64,000 nucleotides of DNA from Paulownia fortunei (lineage: Eukaryota; Streptophyta; Magnoliopsida; Lamiales; Paulowniaceae), in contig CM033105.1 of assembly GCA_019321725.1 (NCBI GenBank), forward strand, positions 11,855,632-11,919,631, written 5' to 3'. How positions within the stretch are numbered: the first letter of the stretch is position 1; each line of letters opens with the position of its first letter. Of the stretch, positions 1-10,511 are shown one piece after another. Position numbers and translations under genes: made by a program. The notes below the pieces were generated by a model. The model saw only the letters and a program-made list of their open reading frames with translations, ran no database searches and had not been told where the DNA came from.

Positions 1-230
1 AAGGGACCCTAACTTTTGACAATTTTCATAAATTTTGCAGAAAGTGTAAGTGTCTTTCAAAAGAGTTGGCAATAAAATCCACATTGCAAGATTTTTGTAG
101 TGTTTTTTTTTGCTGAAAAGTGACCACCACATGCTTTTGAATGACAAAATTTGACAATATTACCTATCTCATTGTCAGACACACATCTTCGAAAGATTTG
201 ATCAGGACAATATTTGAATAGATATAGATC
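1..230 (-). pseudogene. Athila integrase zinc-binding domain remnant
   Basis: The minus-strand translation gives a KACGGHFSAKK stretch preceded by a CH pair, which is the histidine half of the HHCC zinc finger at the N terminus of retroviral-type integrases. About 40 residues later, in another frame, comes CKIYENC, matching the cysteine half with one expected Cys replaced by Tyr. At least one frameshift and one stop lie between the two halves. The catalytic core would lie left of the window edge. In a live element this domain helps integrase bind the cDNA ends. Confidence 0.6.
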
Positions 231-233
231 ATC

Positions 234-836
234 CTAATAAAAGTTTTTCACCTCAGCCAAAAATTTCTTTTTATCTTGAGAGTTCCAATTCGATGACATC
301 TTTTCTATCACCAAAAAATTAACTATGTCAACAAACCAAGGTAAAATAGAAACATTAAATAGTTGATCATCAGGAAAAGTGTAATTAATGGGTGTGGTTT
401 GAAATGAGTCATCACAAACAAGTCTCGACAAATGATCAGCCACTACATTCTTTACTCTCTTCTTATCTTGAATCGTAATATTGAATTCCTGGAGTAAGAG
501 AGTCCACCTAATCAATCTCGATTTGGCATCTTTTTTTGACAAATAATATTTCAAAGTTACATGATCACTGAAAACAACAACTGGTGAGCCAACAAGATAA
601 GATCAAAATTTGTCCAATGCAAAAACTACAACAAGTAATTCTTTTTCAGTTGTTGAATAATTCAATTGAATACTATTTAAAGTTTTACTTGCATAGTAAA
701 TAATATATGATTTCTTATCTTTTCTTTGTCCCAAGACAGCTCCAACAGCATAGTCACTATCATCACACATTATTTCAAAAGGTAAAGTCCAATATGGAGG
801 CTGCCTGATTAGAGCAGATATAAGCATGCTTTTAAG
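234..836 (-). pseudogene. Athila RNase H domain, broken
   Basis: Two minus-strand open stretches (603-827 and 234-554) belong to one RNase H domain. The first holds the DDSDYAVGAVLGQ catalytic-Asp region and YASKTLNSIQLNYSTTEKE, typical of the RNase H of gypsy polyproteins. The second holds KDAKSRLIRWTLLLQEF and a VVADHLSRL motif that marks the end of RNase H and the start of the connector to integrase. A stop and frame change around 555-602 separate them. In a working element the domain degrades RNA of the RNA:DNA hybrid during reverse transcription in the cytoplasmic particle. Confidence 0.75.
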
Positions 837-1701
837 CTTAACAAAAGCATTTTTAAAATTTTTAGTCCATTAAAAAATAGTGTCTTTTTCTAGAAGATTA
901 CACAAAAGTTTAGATATTATACTAAAATCTTTGATAAATCTTCTATAAAAACCAGCATGTCGTAAAAATGATCTTACCTCCTTCATAGTCTTTGGTGTTG
1001 ACAAATTAGTAGTTAACTAAATTTCAAATTTGTCAACCTTAATATCTTTTGATGAAATAATGTGTACAAGAACAATACCAGTAGTTACCATGAAATGACA
1101 TTTCTCCCAATTGAGCATAAGTTTCCTTTCTTCACACCTGATCAAAATCTTTTCTAAATTAGATAGACAATTATCAAATGAATTACCAAAAATAACAAAA
1201 TCATCTATGAAGACTTCAAGAAAACGTTCAACCATGTCACTAAAAATCTAAACATGCATCATTGGAATGTAGCTGATGTATTAAATAATCCAAAAGGCAT
1301 CATTCGGTATGCAAAAGTACCCAAAGGGCATGTAAAAGTTGTTTTCTCTTGATCTTCAAGTGCAATTGCAATTTGATTATAGCCAGAATATCCATCTAAA
1401 AGTAATAACATTCATGTCCTGTAGCTTTTTCTAAAATTTGATCCATGAAAGGTAATGGAAAATGATATTTTCTAGTAATTGAGTTGAGTTTCTTATAGTC
1501 AATGCACATTCACCAATTAGTAACTATTCTAGTTGGAATTAATTCATCATTTTCATTCTTAACTACAGTAACTCCAGATTTCTTAAGTACAACTTGAGTA
1601 GGACTTACCCATTTGCTATTAGAAATAGGATAAATGATTCCATTATCTGAGAGTTTAATGACTTCATTTCTCACTACTTCTTTCATATTAGGATTTAGCC
1701 T
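837..1701 (-). pseudogene. Athila reverse transcriptase, broken
   Basis: On the minus strand the palm motif FIDDF (near 1198-1215) is preserved in the open stretch 1235-1017, followed by a CEERKLMLNWEKCHF-type segment. Upstream, toward 1700, the fingers region is recognisable (VVLKKSG near 1590, a CIDY-like core near 1500), but stops and frame changes occur about every 100-200 bases. The segment after 1017 (about 837-1016) is the thumb/connector leading to RNase H and also carries stops. The catalytic Asp pair survives, but no continuous domain can be read. Confidence 0.75.
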
Positions 1702-2382
1702 TCATTGCATTTCTCTAGAAGGTTTAACATTTTTCTCTAGATAGATGTTATGTGTGCAAATTAAAGGATTAATACCTTTAATATCAACAATGGTCCATCC
1801 TAAAGCATGCTTATGCATTTTTATAATTTCGATCAACTTATCTTCTTGAGATACATCGAGTTTGGAATAAATTATTATTGAAAAAGTCTCATTTTCACCC
1901 AAGAAAGAGTATTTTAAATCAACCACGGGAGCTTTAATACTTGATGGAATAGATTTTACTGTTGATGATAAAAGTTCTTCAAACCTTGGCTTCCAAAAAT
2001 GATTTTCTTCTACCTGCGAAAATTCAGAGAGAGTATTAGTGTGTGCCTTTTTACAAATACTTTCACTTTTAAAACAAGTCTCCAAAGAATATGAAGAATT
2101 AGTGGTAATAAAGTATTCATGAACAATTTCCTCGATTGAATCCACTTCATATACTTTGACAACTTCTGTAGGTTGCTTACAAATATTAAATACATTTAGT
2201 TCTAAAGTCATATTTCCAAATGATAACTTCAAAATGCCATTCCTACAATTGATCAAAGCATTTGAAGTTGCAAGAAAAGGACAACCTAAAATGATAGTAA
2301 TTTGTGTATGTGTTTGTGCAACAGGCTCTGTGTCCAAAATAATGAAATCAACTAGAAAGTAAAACTTATCGATTTGCACCAA
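1702..2382 (-). pseudogene. Athila protease C-terminal half and protease-RT linker
   Basis: This 226-codon open stretch starts inside the aspartic protease: residues about 10-60 include FIILD, ILGCPFLATSNALINC and KLSFGNMTLELN, wording characteristic of Athila proteases. The remaining residues are the linker to RT, ending in LGWTIVDIKGINPLICTHNI, the usual start of the Athila RT. The N-terminal part of the protease with the catalytic D-S/T/L-G is missing: sequence right of about 2390 is already gag C terminus, so a deletion has removed the active site. The first Met is arbitrary. Confidence 0.75.
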
Positions 2383-2389
2383 TACATGT

Positions 2390-3582
2390 TCTACTTTTCA
2401 AAAATATGGTTTGAAAAGAAACTGTGCTTTTGATCTCATTTATAGCTTGTGAAGTCTGATTATTGATGCTTGTTTGTTCATGCATAAATGCTTGCAAAGT
2501 TTCCTCATGGGATTTTGTATGTGGAGCTGGATAAGAATGAAAGTTTGGTGATTTTTGTGAATGCAACGATTGGGAACAGTTATCATCTTGCCAACTGAAA
2601 TTGGGATGATTTCTCTATTGTGGATTGTAAGTTTCAGAATATGGAGAATGGAATGATTTTTTGAATGTGTTCATGAAATTAGCTTGTACTGGAATGTTTG
2701 GACATTCATTGGTGGAGTGCCCCAGTTCACAATTGCTACAAACTTCCTCTTTTTGCACATATTTGATTTCCTTTACTTTTTTAAGTTCCACGGCTTCAAC
2801 TTTTCTTTTAAACTAGCAATCCTAGCATTTAGATCATCTTCTTGACTAAGGTAATATTTTCCTTTATTAATATTAGCAAGATTAGATCTAATAAAACCTT
2901 CGAAAGAATTAACACTATGCCACGATTTAGAGTTTTCTACTAAATGATCTAGATATTCAAGGGCTTCATCAGGTTCTTTATCAAGAAACTCACCATTACA
3001 CATTACTTCAATAAATTATTTTGTTTCAATAGCGAAATCTTCATAAAAGAAACTAATTAAGTATCATTTTTCAAAACCATGATGTGGGCATGAATTCAAC
3101 AAATCTTTAAATCTTTCCCAACATTGAAAGAAAGCTTCCTTAGAATTTTGAGAAAATTTTTGAATTTGTCTTTTCAAAGCATTAGTTTTATGAGTTGGAA
3201 AGAATTTTTTCAAAAATTCAGATTGCATTTCTTGCCAAGTGCCAATTAACCTAGGTTTTAAAGAATTAAGCCAAGTTTTTGCTTTATCTTTTAAAGAAAA
3301 AATAATAATTTGAGCTTAACAATCTCATTTGTGCAAGTTTGATCATCAAAAGTGGCACATACTTCATCAAATTCTTTCAAATGCAAGTAAGGACTTTCAG
3401 AGTATAAATCATGGAAATTAGGAAGTAAAGGGATCATACCTGTCTTGAATCGAAAGTTATTTTCATTGAGAGGAAAAATTAAACAAGAAGGAGAAAAATT
3501 TCGAGGAGGTTGCAAATAATAATGTATGGTACGCACCTGTTGATTCTCATTTTCATCCTGGACACTTTTATTTTTAGCCATG
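2390..3582 (-). pseudogene. Athila gag, broken into three frames
   Basis: The ATG at 3581 opens a 96-codon stretch (start MAKNKSVQDENE) that runs into the conserved retrotransposon gag domain. The next conserved part (KTWLNSL, then FFPTHKT and a CWERFKDLL-like segment, about 3130-3290) continues in another frame. A further open stretch (3003-2773) begins MCNGEFLDKEPDEAL. A CSNCELGHSTNEC knuckle (CX2CX3HX4C spacing, typical of Athila gag) lies near 2703-2741. Stops near 3065 and 2620 and frameshifts near 3290 and 2770 destroy the gene. Gag would form the virus-like particle and bind RNA. Confidence 0.75.
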
Positions 3583-3756
3583 GTCGAAGCGTGTGAAGAT
3601 GATTGAAATAAATTTCCTAAGAAAGTTTTAGAATTATTTCTAACTAAATGCTGAAAATTAGACTACGATACCATATAACCATATATCCATAAAGAAAATA
3701 AACAAACTATATTTACAAAGGAAAAATATTAACAAACCTGAATACTTACCTTGTCT

Positions 3757-3774
3757 TCCCCGGCAACGGCGCCA
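3757..3774 (-). other. tRNA-Asp primer-binding site of the Athila element
   Basis: The plus strand here equals the last 18 nt of plant tRNA-Asp including CCA (TCCCCGGCAACGGCGCCA), so the minus strand is its exact complement. It lies 6 nt from the LTR end at 3781, the expected place for priming minus-strand DNA synthesis. It is still perfect although the element is degenerate. Confidence 0.9.
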
Positions 3775-3780
3775 AAAACT

Positions 3781-3911
3781 TGTTACAACTTTTAGGTTGC
3801 AAACCCAAGTACAGATTGTGTTAAGTAATTAGTTTATTGTAAGTCCAAGGTCGATCCCCTGGGAAGTTGTTTGAAAAATTCAAGTTTATATTTCTAAAAA
3901 GATGAACTTTA
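3781..3911 (-). repeat. Athila 5' LTR, PBS-proximal piece
   Basis: This segment starts TGTTACAACTTTTAGG on the plus strand, the complement of an LTR ending in TTGTAACA, right next to the PBS. It is cut at 3911/3912 by the Tekay LTR. The rest of the same LTR resumes at about 7094. Confidence 0.7.
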
Positions 3912-6027
3912 TGTAATACCTAATCCTTACACTACTCACTTGGCCAATGTGATTCATGCATTACATGCTACTTATATGCTAATTTACATTAACATTTACG
4001 TGGCATCTTATGTAGCATTCTTAATCATTAGACCTCTAATGCTATCACATGATATTAGTGGTTGAGATCTTATAACCTAATTAAGAAATTCTATATTTAA
4101 ATAAAAAAAAGAATAGATTGGTCGATCTATTGGATATTCATAGGTTATATGTTATAATTTTTAAGTGTTAAAGGTGTTACTAGTAAGTTTATATAATTTG
4201 ATTTAATTAGATTGAGGCATTTTAAAAGCATACATCCATGTATTAACATACTTGGGACATTGGACATGATATAATGTGATTTAAGTGTCAGAATACAAGG
4301 TCCATATGTGCATATGATTTTAGAAATGCAAACTAGACAATCATTTAAGAATCGGATGTCAATCGGTTTGGAGATCAAATGAACGGACATAGGAATTACC
4401 TATGAGAATGAATGGTGACTAAGATAAGTTACAACCAAATAAGAATATGTGAGACACACAATATTAGGGCTGAAACATAAGGGAGAAAATCAGATTATAC
4501 CATTACATGCCACCTCAAGCTTTGCCACCTCATGCTTTCTTATTAAGCTTAAGCTAACACCTCAAACCCTTCACACTTAAGCCATGATCAGACCTTTATT
4601 TCAGACATTTTAATCTTCCAAACACACACCTTAAGGTATCAAAGTGCTCCAAATTGATTCCAAGTTGAAATAAAAGCAAGAAAAGCAAAGGAGAAGTGAT
4701 TACCATCAAGTTTAACCTCAAAATCTGCATAGGTAACATTTATTTACTGTTTTGCCTTTGGTTTTCAGATTATTCTGAATCGTTTTATTATTTAATAAGC
4801 TTTAAATATCTCTTATAAAAGTGTTAGAAAGTTTTTTTGGTGCACAAAGAAAGGGTTTTTGATGACAAACACTTAATAGGAAATACTTGTGGCAGAAACT
4901 GTCACCTTACTGTTTTCTTGTGTTTTAGACTTCAAAAGTGTATGGTATGTTGAATAAAACCTATAATTATTACCATTTACATGTCCATGTATGAGTTAAG
5001 AGTATTATAATGAATTTTGATCGATTAAAAATTGAAATTGAGAATGATATTGGAGAAACACTCAAACTGCCAAAGTAGCAAAATCTATTTTGGTGTGCGA
5101 AGAAGACTGAATTAGGGGAGCTAAATCCATTAGTTTTGGCAAGAATATAACTTGGATGTATCTGTTTATATGTTATATAAGTGTGTTAAAAATTTGGTAG
5201 AGATTGAATATACGCAAGGGTGCCAAAACCATTAATGTCATGAAGTGCGCAAAACTGTCACCGTAGGAAAAATCTGTTTCAGTATGCTGTGAAGGGAGCT
5301 GAACATGGGAAGCTATATCCGTGCGTTTTAGCCATTATATGACATGGTTACATTGTGTTTGATGTTAGCTAAGTGTGATAAAAATTGGGGAGTGAATGAA
5401 TATGTCTAAGAGTGTCAAAATTATCATGTAAATTAATGTGGCAGCAAGAAAATGTGAAGTGGTGAATCTGTCCCATTTGGTTCATTAACTGATCCCTAAC
5501 ATTTAGGGAAATATTGTAAGAGTTATAATACATCAATTAAGTGAGGTTAGTATACATTTAAGATATGGAACAAAGGTACGTAGAAGGTTGTATTTGGTTA
5601 TAGTTTCTAAGTGGTAAGGTTGTTTAGTTAAATTGAGATTCAAGATCTTTATACTACATTAGGTATAATGAACTTGTTAATTGAGGATGGTGATTGATAT
5701 CTTGTATTTTTACAGATTGTTTCACATCTAGGGTTGGGGAGTAATACTTAAGAAACCTAGAAGTAACACACAACCGATCAAAGGTAAGTAAAGATTCATT
5801 TGCAACTACAATGCATAGACATAATAAATGTGTGATTTATATGTAATACCATAGATCATATGTGCCTAGCAGAGGGCATGCATTACTGTCATTCATGTCC
5901 ATTGAGCATACATACATGGGCATTGGCACGTGCATGTATTATATACAAGCATTGTGATAAATCTTGCATTGCACGACATGATTTCGAGAAAGGAAATGTT
6001 TTACTAACCACTACTAGTGCACCGAAG

Positions 6028-6165
6028 CATGTATGGATTTGCATGGTTGTATGCATGGATTTGTGGGTTTGCGTGCATGGATTTGCAGGTTCGCGTGCAT
6101 AGATTTTCAGATTTTAGTGCATGGATTTGCATGCGTACGAGTGTGCATGGATTTGCATGCTTTTA
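6028..6165 (+). repeat. Tandem motif inside the Tekay LTR (tgcatggatttgca units)
   Basis: About six imperfect units of roughly 20-26 bp sharing TGCATGGATTTGCA are arranged head to tail. The same cluster occurs in inverted orientation in the other LTR copies (about 18535-18625 and 46330-46420), so it is a constitutive part of the LTR. Confidence 0.7.
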
Positions 6166-6643
6166 TGATTATTGGCCATTGGATTATGGTGATGTGTAAA
6201 GCTCTTTTCCGATGCATGAGATAGTAGTAGCATTAGTCAGGGGCCCAAGAAAGAAATGATTTTGAGAGAAATGTTTTGATGCATGGAATTGCATTGTGGG
6301 CATAGCATTTTGAGATGCATGACTTGATATTGTGGATTATTCTTTGACATGCATAATCTTTACTTGCTGAGCGTTAGCTTATATATTTTATGCATTGTAG
6401 GTGAGTCTGGTAATACTTGATACCATGAATTTACTGGGCAAGCTGTTGGGTTCCTGCAGGTTCTGAGAATCAGTATACATTGATGACGACCTGTTGTGTT
6501 GTGTTGTGGGCATATTCTAATTTTTACATTCATTATTATTATGTAAAGTGCTGACCATATATAAACAGTGATTTTTCTATATACAGGATTATATGTGAGA
6601 AAATACTTTACTGTTTCTCAAACTGCTACATTTGACAAAAGTA

Positions 6644-6644
6644 A

Positions 6645-6676
<32 letters not shown>

Positions 6677-6688
6677 TATATATATATA
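6644..6688 (+). repeat. (AT)n microsatellite in the LTR
   Basis: About 45 bases of nearly pure alternating A and T with one phase break, close to the 3' end of LTR copy A. Confidence 0.9.
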
Positions 6689-6761
6689 CATGCACACACA
6701 TGTGCTACCTTGTCAAAATTATTGTTATACCAATATCTATATTTAGTGCTGGGGTGTTACA

Positions 6762-7093
6762 GAGTGGTATCAGAGCCTGGTTTGTGGTTCTGTACACTGT
6801 CTATGTACATGATCTTGAAACTGGTGGAGCACAACCATGCCAGTAAGTTTTATTTGTTGTATAATTCATTTTGTATTTCATGAATAATATTGGCCATGTG
6901 TTTTAAGATTTTGTATAAAATAATGTTGAGGCAGACTCATCAGTAGTAACAGGTACAAAATTTATGGTTGGTGTTCTATCTTTAGAGCTACATATTCTCT
7001 ATTATCCACTACGTATGTAATAAGACTGGATAGGGTACTTGATATATATATGAGGTCAATTACAATGTTTTAATTCCTTTTGGAGGTAATGGA
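6762..7093 (+). mobile_element. Tekay internal remnant with iMet primer-binding site
   Basis: TGGTATCAGAGC at 6765-6776 matches the complement of the initiator tRNA-Met 3' end and follows the LTR end at 6761. About 150 bases of leader follow. At about 6930 the sequence jumps to a piece resembling the gag-protease junction of the element at 11505-11560 (GAGGCAGACTCATCAGTAGT), so gag is deleted. No 3' LTR follows: near 7094 the sequence returns to the Athila LTR. The element is therefore a large internal deletion product. Confidence 0.65.
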
Positions 7094-8018
7094 TAGAGAA
7101 TGCATTTCTGTTACTACTAGAAAACTTACATTACTAGAAGGCATACATACTAGAAAACTTACCCTAAAGAAACCCTCTACTCTCTCCCCCTCTCTTACAA
7201 GCTTAATACATGGCCTATTTATAGTACTTAGAGTATGCTAGAGGCTAAATAAATAATGAAAGTGTTAATCAAGTGGTATGCTAGTTTTCAAGAGTTGGTA
7301 AGTTGTTACACCAAGTCCTCACCTACCGAATTGAATTGCATTTTTAATTCAGATACAACTAGATTTATAATGAGTAAAGAACAAAAGTTGTAGATCTTTC
7401 AGTACTGATATATTTTCTTATATCATTTGTTAAATTTGTCTATCGGATGAGGAAAATATGGTCAAATTACTGAATCATGTCCAAGAGTCATCCTTTAACA
7501 GCAACAACAACATGCAGCCTATGTTTTTACCATTTAGACACATTTTCTCACCCTCTTGTTTTCAGCAAACTTTTTTATTTACTCTTGTGTATAACATATC
7601 CAAATGCCAGCCACAATAAATTTGGGCTTAAGAGATATGACCCAATTGGTCAAATAAGTCAAATAAGTCAATACTAGACTGAAGTTTGATCAGAGTTTTG
7701 GTGATCTATTTTGTGCAACCACTTGGATGAACTTTCTGCTATAATCAAGACTGAATTAGGCCGAGCTTTCAATGTAAAAGTTGTAGTTCTATCTCTTGGG
7801 TTTCAAATGAAGCAAGCTTCAGGTCCATAGGTTTTTTGATCATGAAGTTATGCTCTAAATAAAAAACCTGCATAAGTTTGGAAACATGCTTCTTTTGATC
7901 TTTTTATATTCATTGATTCCCTAACACAAAACATTAATAAAATAATTATATTAACAAGAATAAAATAAAAAAAGTATAAAGGATTGATATAAAAATATAT
8001 CAAAATATGCACTTATCA
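7094..8018 (-). repeat. Athila 5' LTR, distal piece
   Basis: Starting near TAGAGAATGCATTTCTG, this piece matches by eye two other copies in the window (about 22745-23653 and 61214-62005). Its right end, CACTTATCA at 8010-8018, is the complement of the LTR start TGATAAGTG. Together with 3781-3911 it gives an LTR of roughly 1.05 kb. Open stretches such as 7477-7677 are chance. Confidence 0.65.
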
Positions 8019-9060
8019 AATTTGGCCTAAAATGACCTATAATTTCGGCCCTCTCTCTTCCACATTCATTGAATATATCCTATAAATTCAACATTGATAT
8101 CTTATATCAATTAAATATGAAAAACTATTTGTTCTATTTAATTTATTTATTCTAACATTCCAAGTGGGCTTCTAATAATGAGTCATTTTAAGTTGGGTTT
8201 AGACTTCATAAAGCATATTAATTAATCCAATTAATAATTAACCCAAGTTCAATTAATTGATCTAATCAATTTATTAATTCACTCCAATTTGGATTTCCAA
8301 TCTTATTGGGTCAATTATATATTCTATTACTTTATCAATTAACTCAACTAATTTGAATTAATTTAATCCTTAATTGATTAATTTAATTAATTAATTAATT
8401 ATATCCAACTTTTAGATTAATTTTAGACTAGAGGTTATTCATTCCAAATTATGTGACCCTTTAGGTTCACTACTAAGCTAGTGATGGGCTTGAAACATTT
8501 GCAACTTATGAATAATAATTATTCTAATTAATTATTCTACTTGAAATTAACTCTTTAAATAAACAAACCTTACTATCCATAAAAACATCTAGCAAGTAAT
8601 CATGGCAAACTAGTCTTATGTAAAATAGCAAGTAATCGTATTTCAATTACGAATACCATGCACGTAAGATCGTTCCATCAACTAATCTCCCAATTGAGTT
8701 TAGGGTATACATAAAAATCGAAACCCTAATCGACTCAATAACTATGATTCTATTTTAAGTTCCAGCACTCTCTTGATAAATCATCATAAACCACTTTTTG
8801 ACATTCATCATACCTTGGCCAAGGATTTCAGAATCACGAATTATGAAAATAATGGAGATTCACTTATCTTATTAGACAAGTAATGGATCCTTTGTTGGCC
8901 ACTCATTAACTTCCATACACATAGATGAAATACCCAATGTAATCCTCTTATGATTGTCAAGCAATCAGAGAATGCATCAATGTAAGACATGACACATGCA
9001 AGGTTACTATAGTGCCTCAAGTCAAAGGACAATTCGCACACTATCGTAATATAGAGATTC
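8019..9060 (-). mobile_element. Family H copia-associated repeat, copy 1
   Basis: AT-rich sequence with several TTAATTAATT runs and landmarks shared with copies at 17700-21330, 45040-49200 and 62471-64000: GGCAAACTAGTC, the GGGTCACA/AGTAGTGGGCTTG region, and a TTGAGTTTAGGG/AACCCTAAT segment. It lies downstream of the minus-strand copia gag (10272-9480), so it is read as 3' UTR/LTR of that element. Exact LTR ends are not visible because the Athila element interrupts it at 8018. Confidence 0.5.
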
Positions 9061-9479
9061 TTAATTCAAAAAATAAACTTTCAAAGTAAATTTCTTGTAG
9101 GTCAGTTCAGTGTCACTATGCTAAGCACCCGTATACATGCACTTGCATCACTATGCTAATGCCTATGGAATGAGACATCCTTGTCTTACGAGCATGCATC
9201 ATATGCGCAAGTCTTATTGGGCTATTTGATGTCCCATCTCAAAAAGCCCTTGACTTAGAACTTATTTAAGACCAAAGCCTTAGAGTCATGTTCCATGATC
9301 TTCATCATATGCGCGACCATGTTCGATAACTAAATTTGGTCTAAGGACTTTATCTAATGCTTAGAAAGTAAATTCAAGACATGAGATATAGAAAATACCC
9401 TTTTATTAATATGACTCCTACTACGATTGTTTTACAAATGAAAAGAGTACAATATACCCAATCTAATTGGGGGGCTGGG
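9061..9479 (-). mobile_element. Family H region between gag and the LTR-like repeat
   Basis: No open frame of note. Part of it (about 9120-9300; landmarks AGCATGCATCATATGCGCAA and CATCTCAAAAAGCCCTTGAC) recurs inverted at 22376-22545. It joins a decayed gag directly to LTR-like sequence, with no protease, integrase or RT in between. Confidence 0.45.
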
Positions 9480-10272
9480 CATTCTACTTTAAAAATCTCC
9501 AATTCCTAGTTTGCCATAGTAATGGAACTTGTCATTAGCTTGAGAAGAAACCTTCTTGACACCACCCTTTGTCTTCAGCTTGTTGGGTTTGAAGGAACCC
9601 TTTCATTTCCTCTTTCCTCTCTTGGGCTTTGCAACTTTTAATCTAGAAGAAGACCCAACAAGCATGTCCGTCTTGTCTTTTTTCATGGTGGACTCAGTCA
9701 TCTTTAACATGTTCAAAGGTCAAGAAGACTAGTCTCTATGTTGTGCATGTTAAAGTTGACAACAAAGTGTCAAATGAGGGAGGCAAAGATTGCAGTAGCA
9801 GGTCCATATAGAGTTCATTCTCCATAACTACTCCAAGGGACGCAAGCCTTTCAATGAGGGCTATCATCTTCAATCCATGGTCATGAACTCAAGAGTCCTC
9901 AGTCATACGACATCTGAAAAGCTCCTTTGAGATTTGATACCTGTTTTCTTAGTATGTTCACCATATAATCTTGCACGTGAAGGAGGATCCCATAAGCAGT
10001 ATTCTGGTCCTCGTTCTACCTCTAAAGCTCATTTAACATCGATGCCAACATGTAGCATCGAGCCTACAGATTGTCATCAACATGACGCTGATAATCTGCA
10101 TAAGCTTTTGAACTAATATCCTCTGGTGGAACCAAAGGAGGCACGATGTCGAGGACATATGCCCTCTTCTCAGATTGAAGGATTATTTTAAGATTTCTTA
10201 GCCAATCAATGGGGTTTGGCTTAGCTAATTTATTTTGTTCAAGGATTGTTGCTAGTGGATTCTTTGCCATTT
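9480..10272 (-). pseudogene. copia-type gag, degenerate
   Basis: The minus-strand ATG at 10272 starts MAKNPLATILEQNKLAK, followed by PNPIDWLRNLKIILQSEK, the start of a copia UBN2-type gag polyprotein. Later, in shifted frames, come HGLKMIALIERLASLGV (about 9850) and a decayed zinc-knuckle (KFHYYGKLG near 9500, with the Cys residues lost). Frameshifts and stops follow residue 68. The open frame extends upstream to 10378, but that part is leader. In a live element gag packages the RNA. No copia pol follows it, so this is either a deleted copy or a gag-only non-autonomous element. Confidence 0.75.
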
Positions 10273-10511
10273 TAGTAGAAAAATCTACAAAATATAAATA
10301 AAGTTGAAAATGAGGTTTAGTCGTTCCTGTAGACAGAAGAAGGCATATGAACACATCCTGGCTGGGAAACTTGGTCAACTACTTGTTTATTTGCTTTTAT
10401 GTTTATTTGTTTTATGTTCATTTGATTATATTTCATTCCATGTTATTGTCATGATTATGCATTTATTATTAGCTAATGAATGGAATGAGACTGGGCAATG
10501 CATATCAGGTC

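Larger units (their letters stand above)
3912..6761 (+). mobile_element. Tekay-family LTR (copy A), 2850 bp, inserted in the Athila LTR
   Basis: It begins TGTAATACC and ends GGGGTGTTACA, and is followed 3 nt later by an initiator-Met PBS, so it is the 5' LTR of a plus-strand Ty3/gypsy element. Two other copies of the family (17880-20761 and 45698-48496) lie in the opposite orientation. The length of nearly 3 kb is typical of Tekay/Del chromovirus LTRs. Open stretches inside (5860-6224) are caused by a short internal tandem repeat and are not genes. Confidence 0.85.
1..8018 (-). mobile_element. Athila-type Ty3/gypsy retrotransposon, 5' part, degenerate
   Basis: Read on the minus strand from 8018 leftwards, the order is 5' LTR, tRNA-Asp primer-binding site (3757-3774), gag, partial protease, RT, RNase H and the integrase zinc-finger; the window edge cuts the rest. 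The tRNA-Asp PBS, the CX2CX3HX4C gag knuckle and the protease wording around LALINCRNG-like residues (2250-2340) are known features of the Athila lineage. The LTR starts with TGATAAGTGC at 8018 and ends with TTGTAACA at 3781. It is split by a Tekay-type insertion (3912 to about 7093). Every gene has stops or frameshifts, so the copy is dead. It appears to sit inside a family H copia repeat, because sequence right of 8018 is H-like. Confidence 0.8.

Noticed and set aside
3757..3774. tRNA-Asp gene
   Set aside because: Only the 3' 18 nt match; no cloverleaf upstream; it is the retrotransposon primer-binding site.
5860..6224. Open stretches with repeated MDL/HGF-type peptides
   Set aside because: They translate the tandem TGCATGG motif of the Tekay LTR and recur on the opposite strand in the other LTR copies; not genes.
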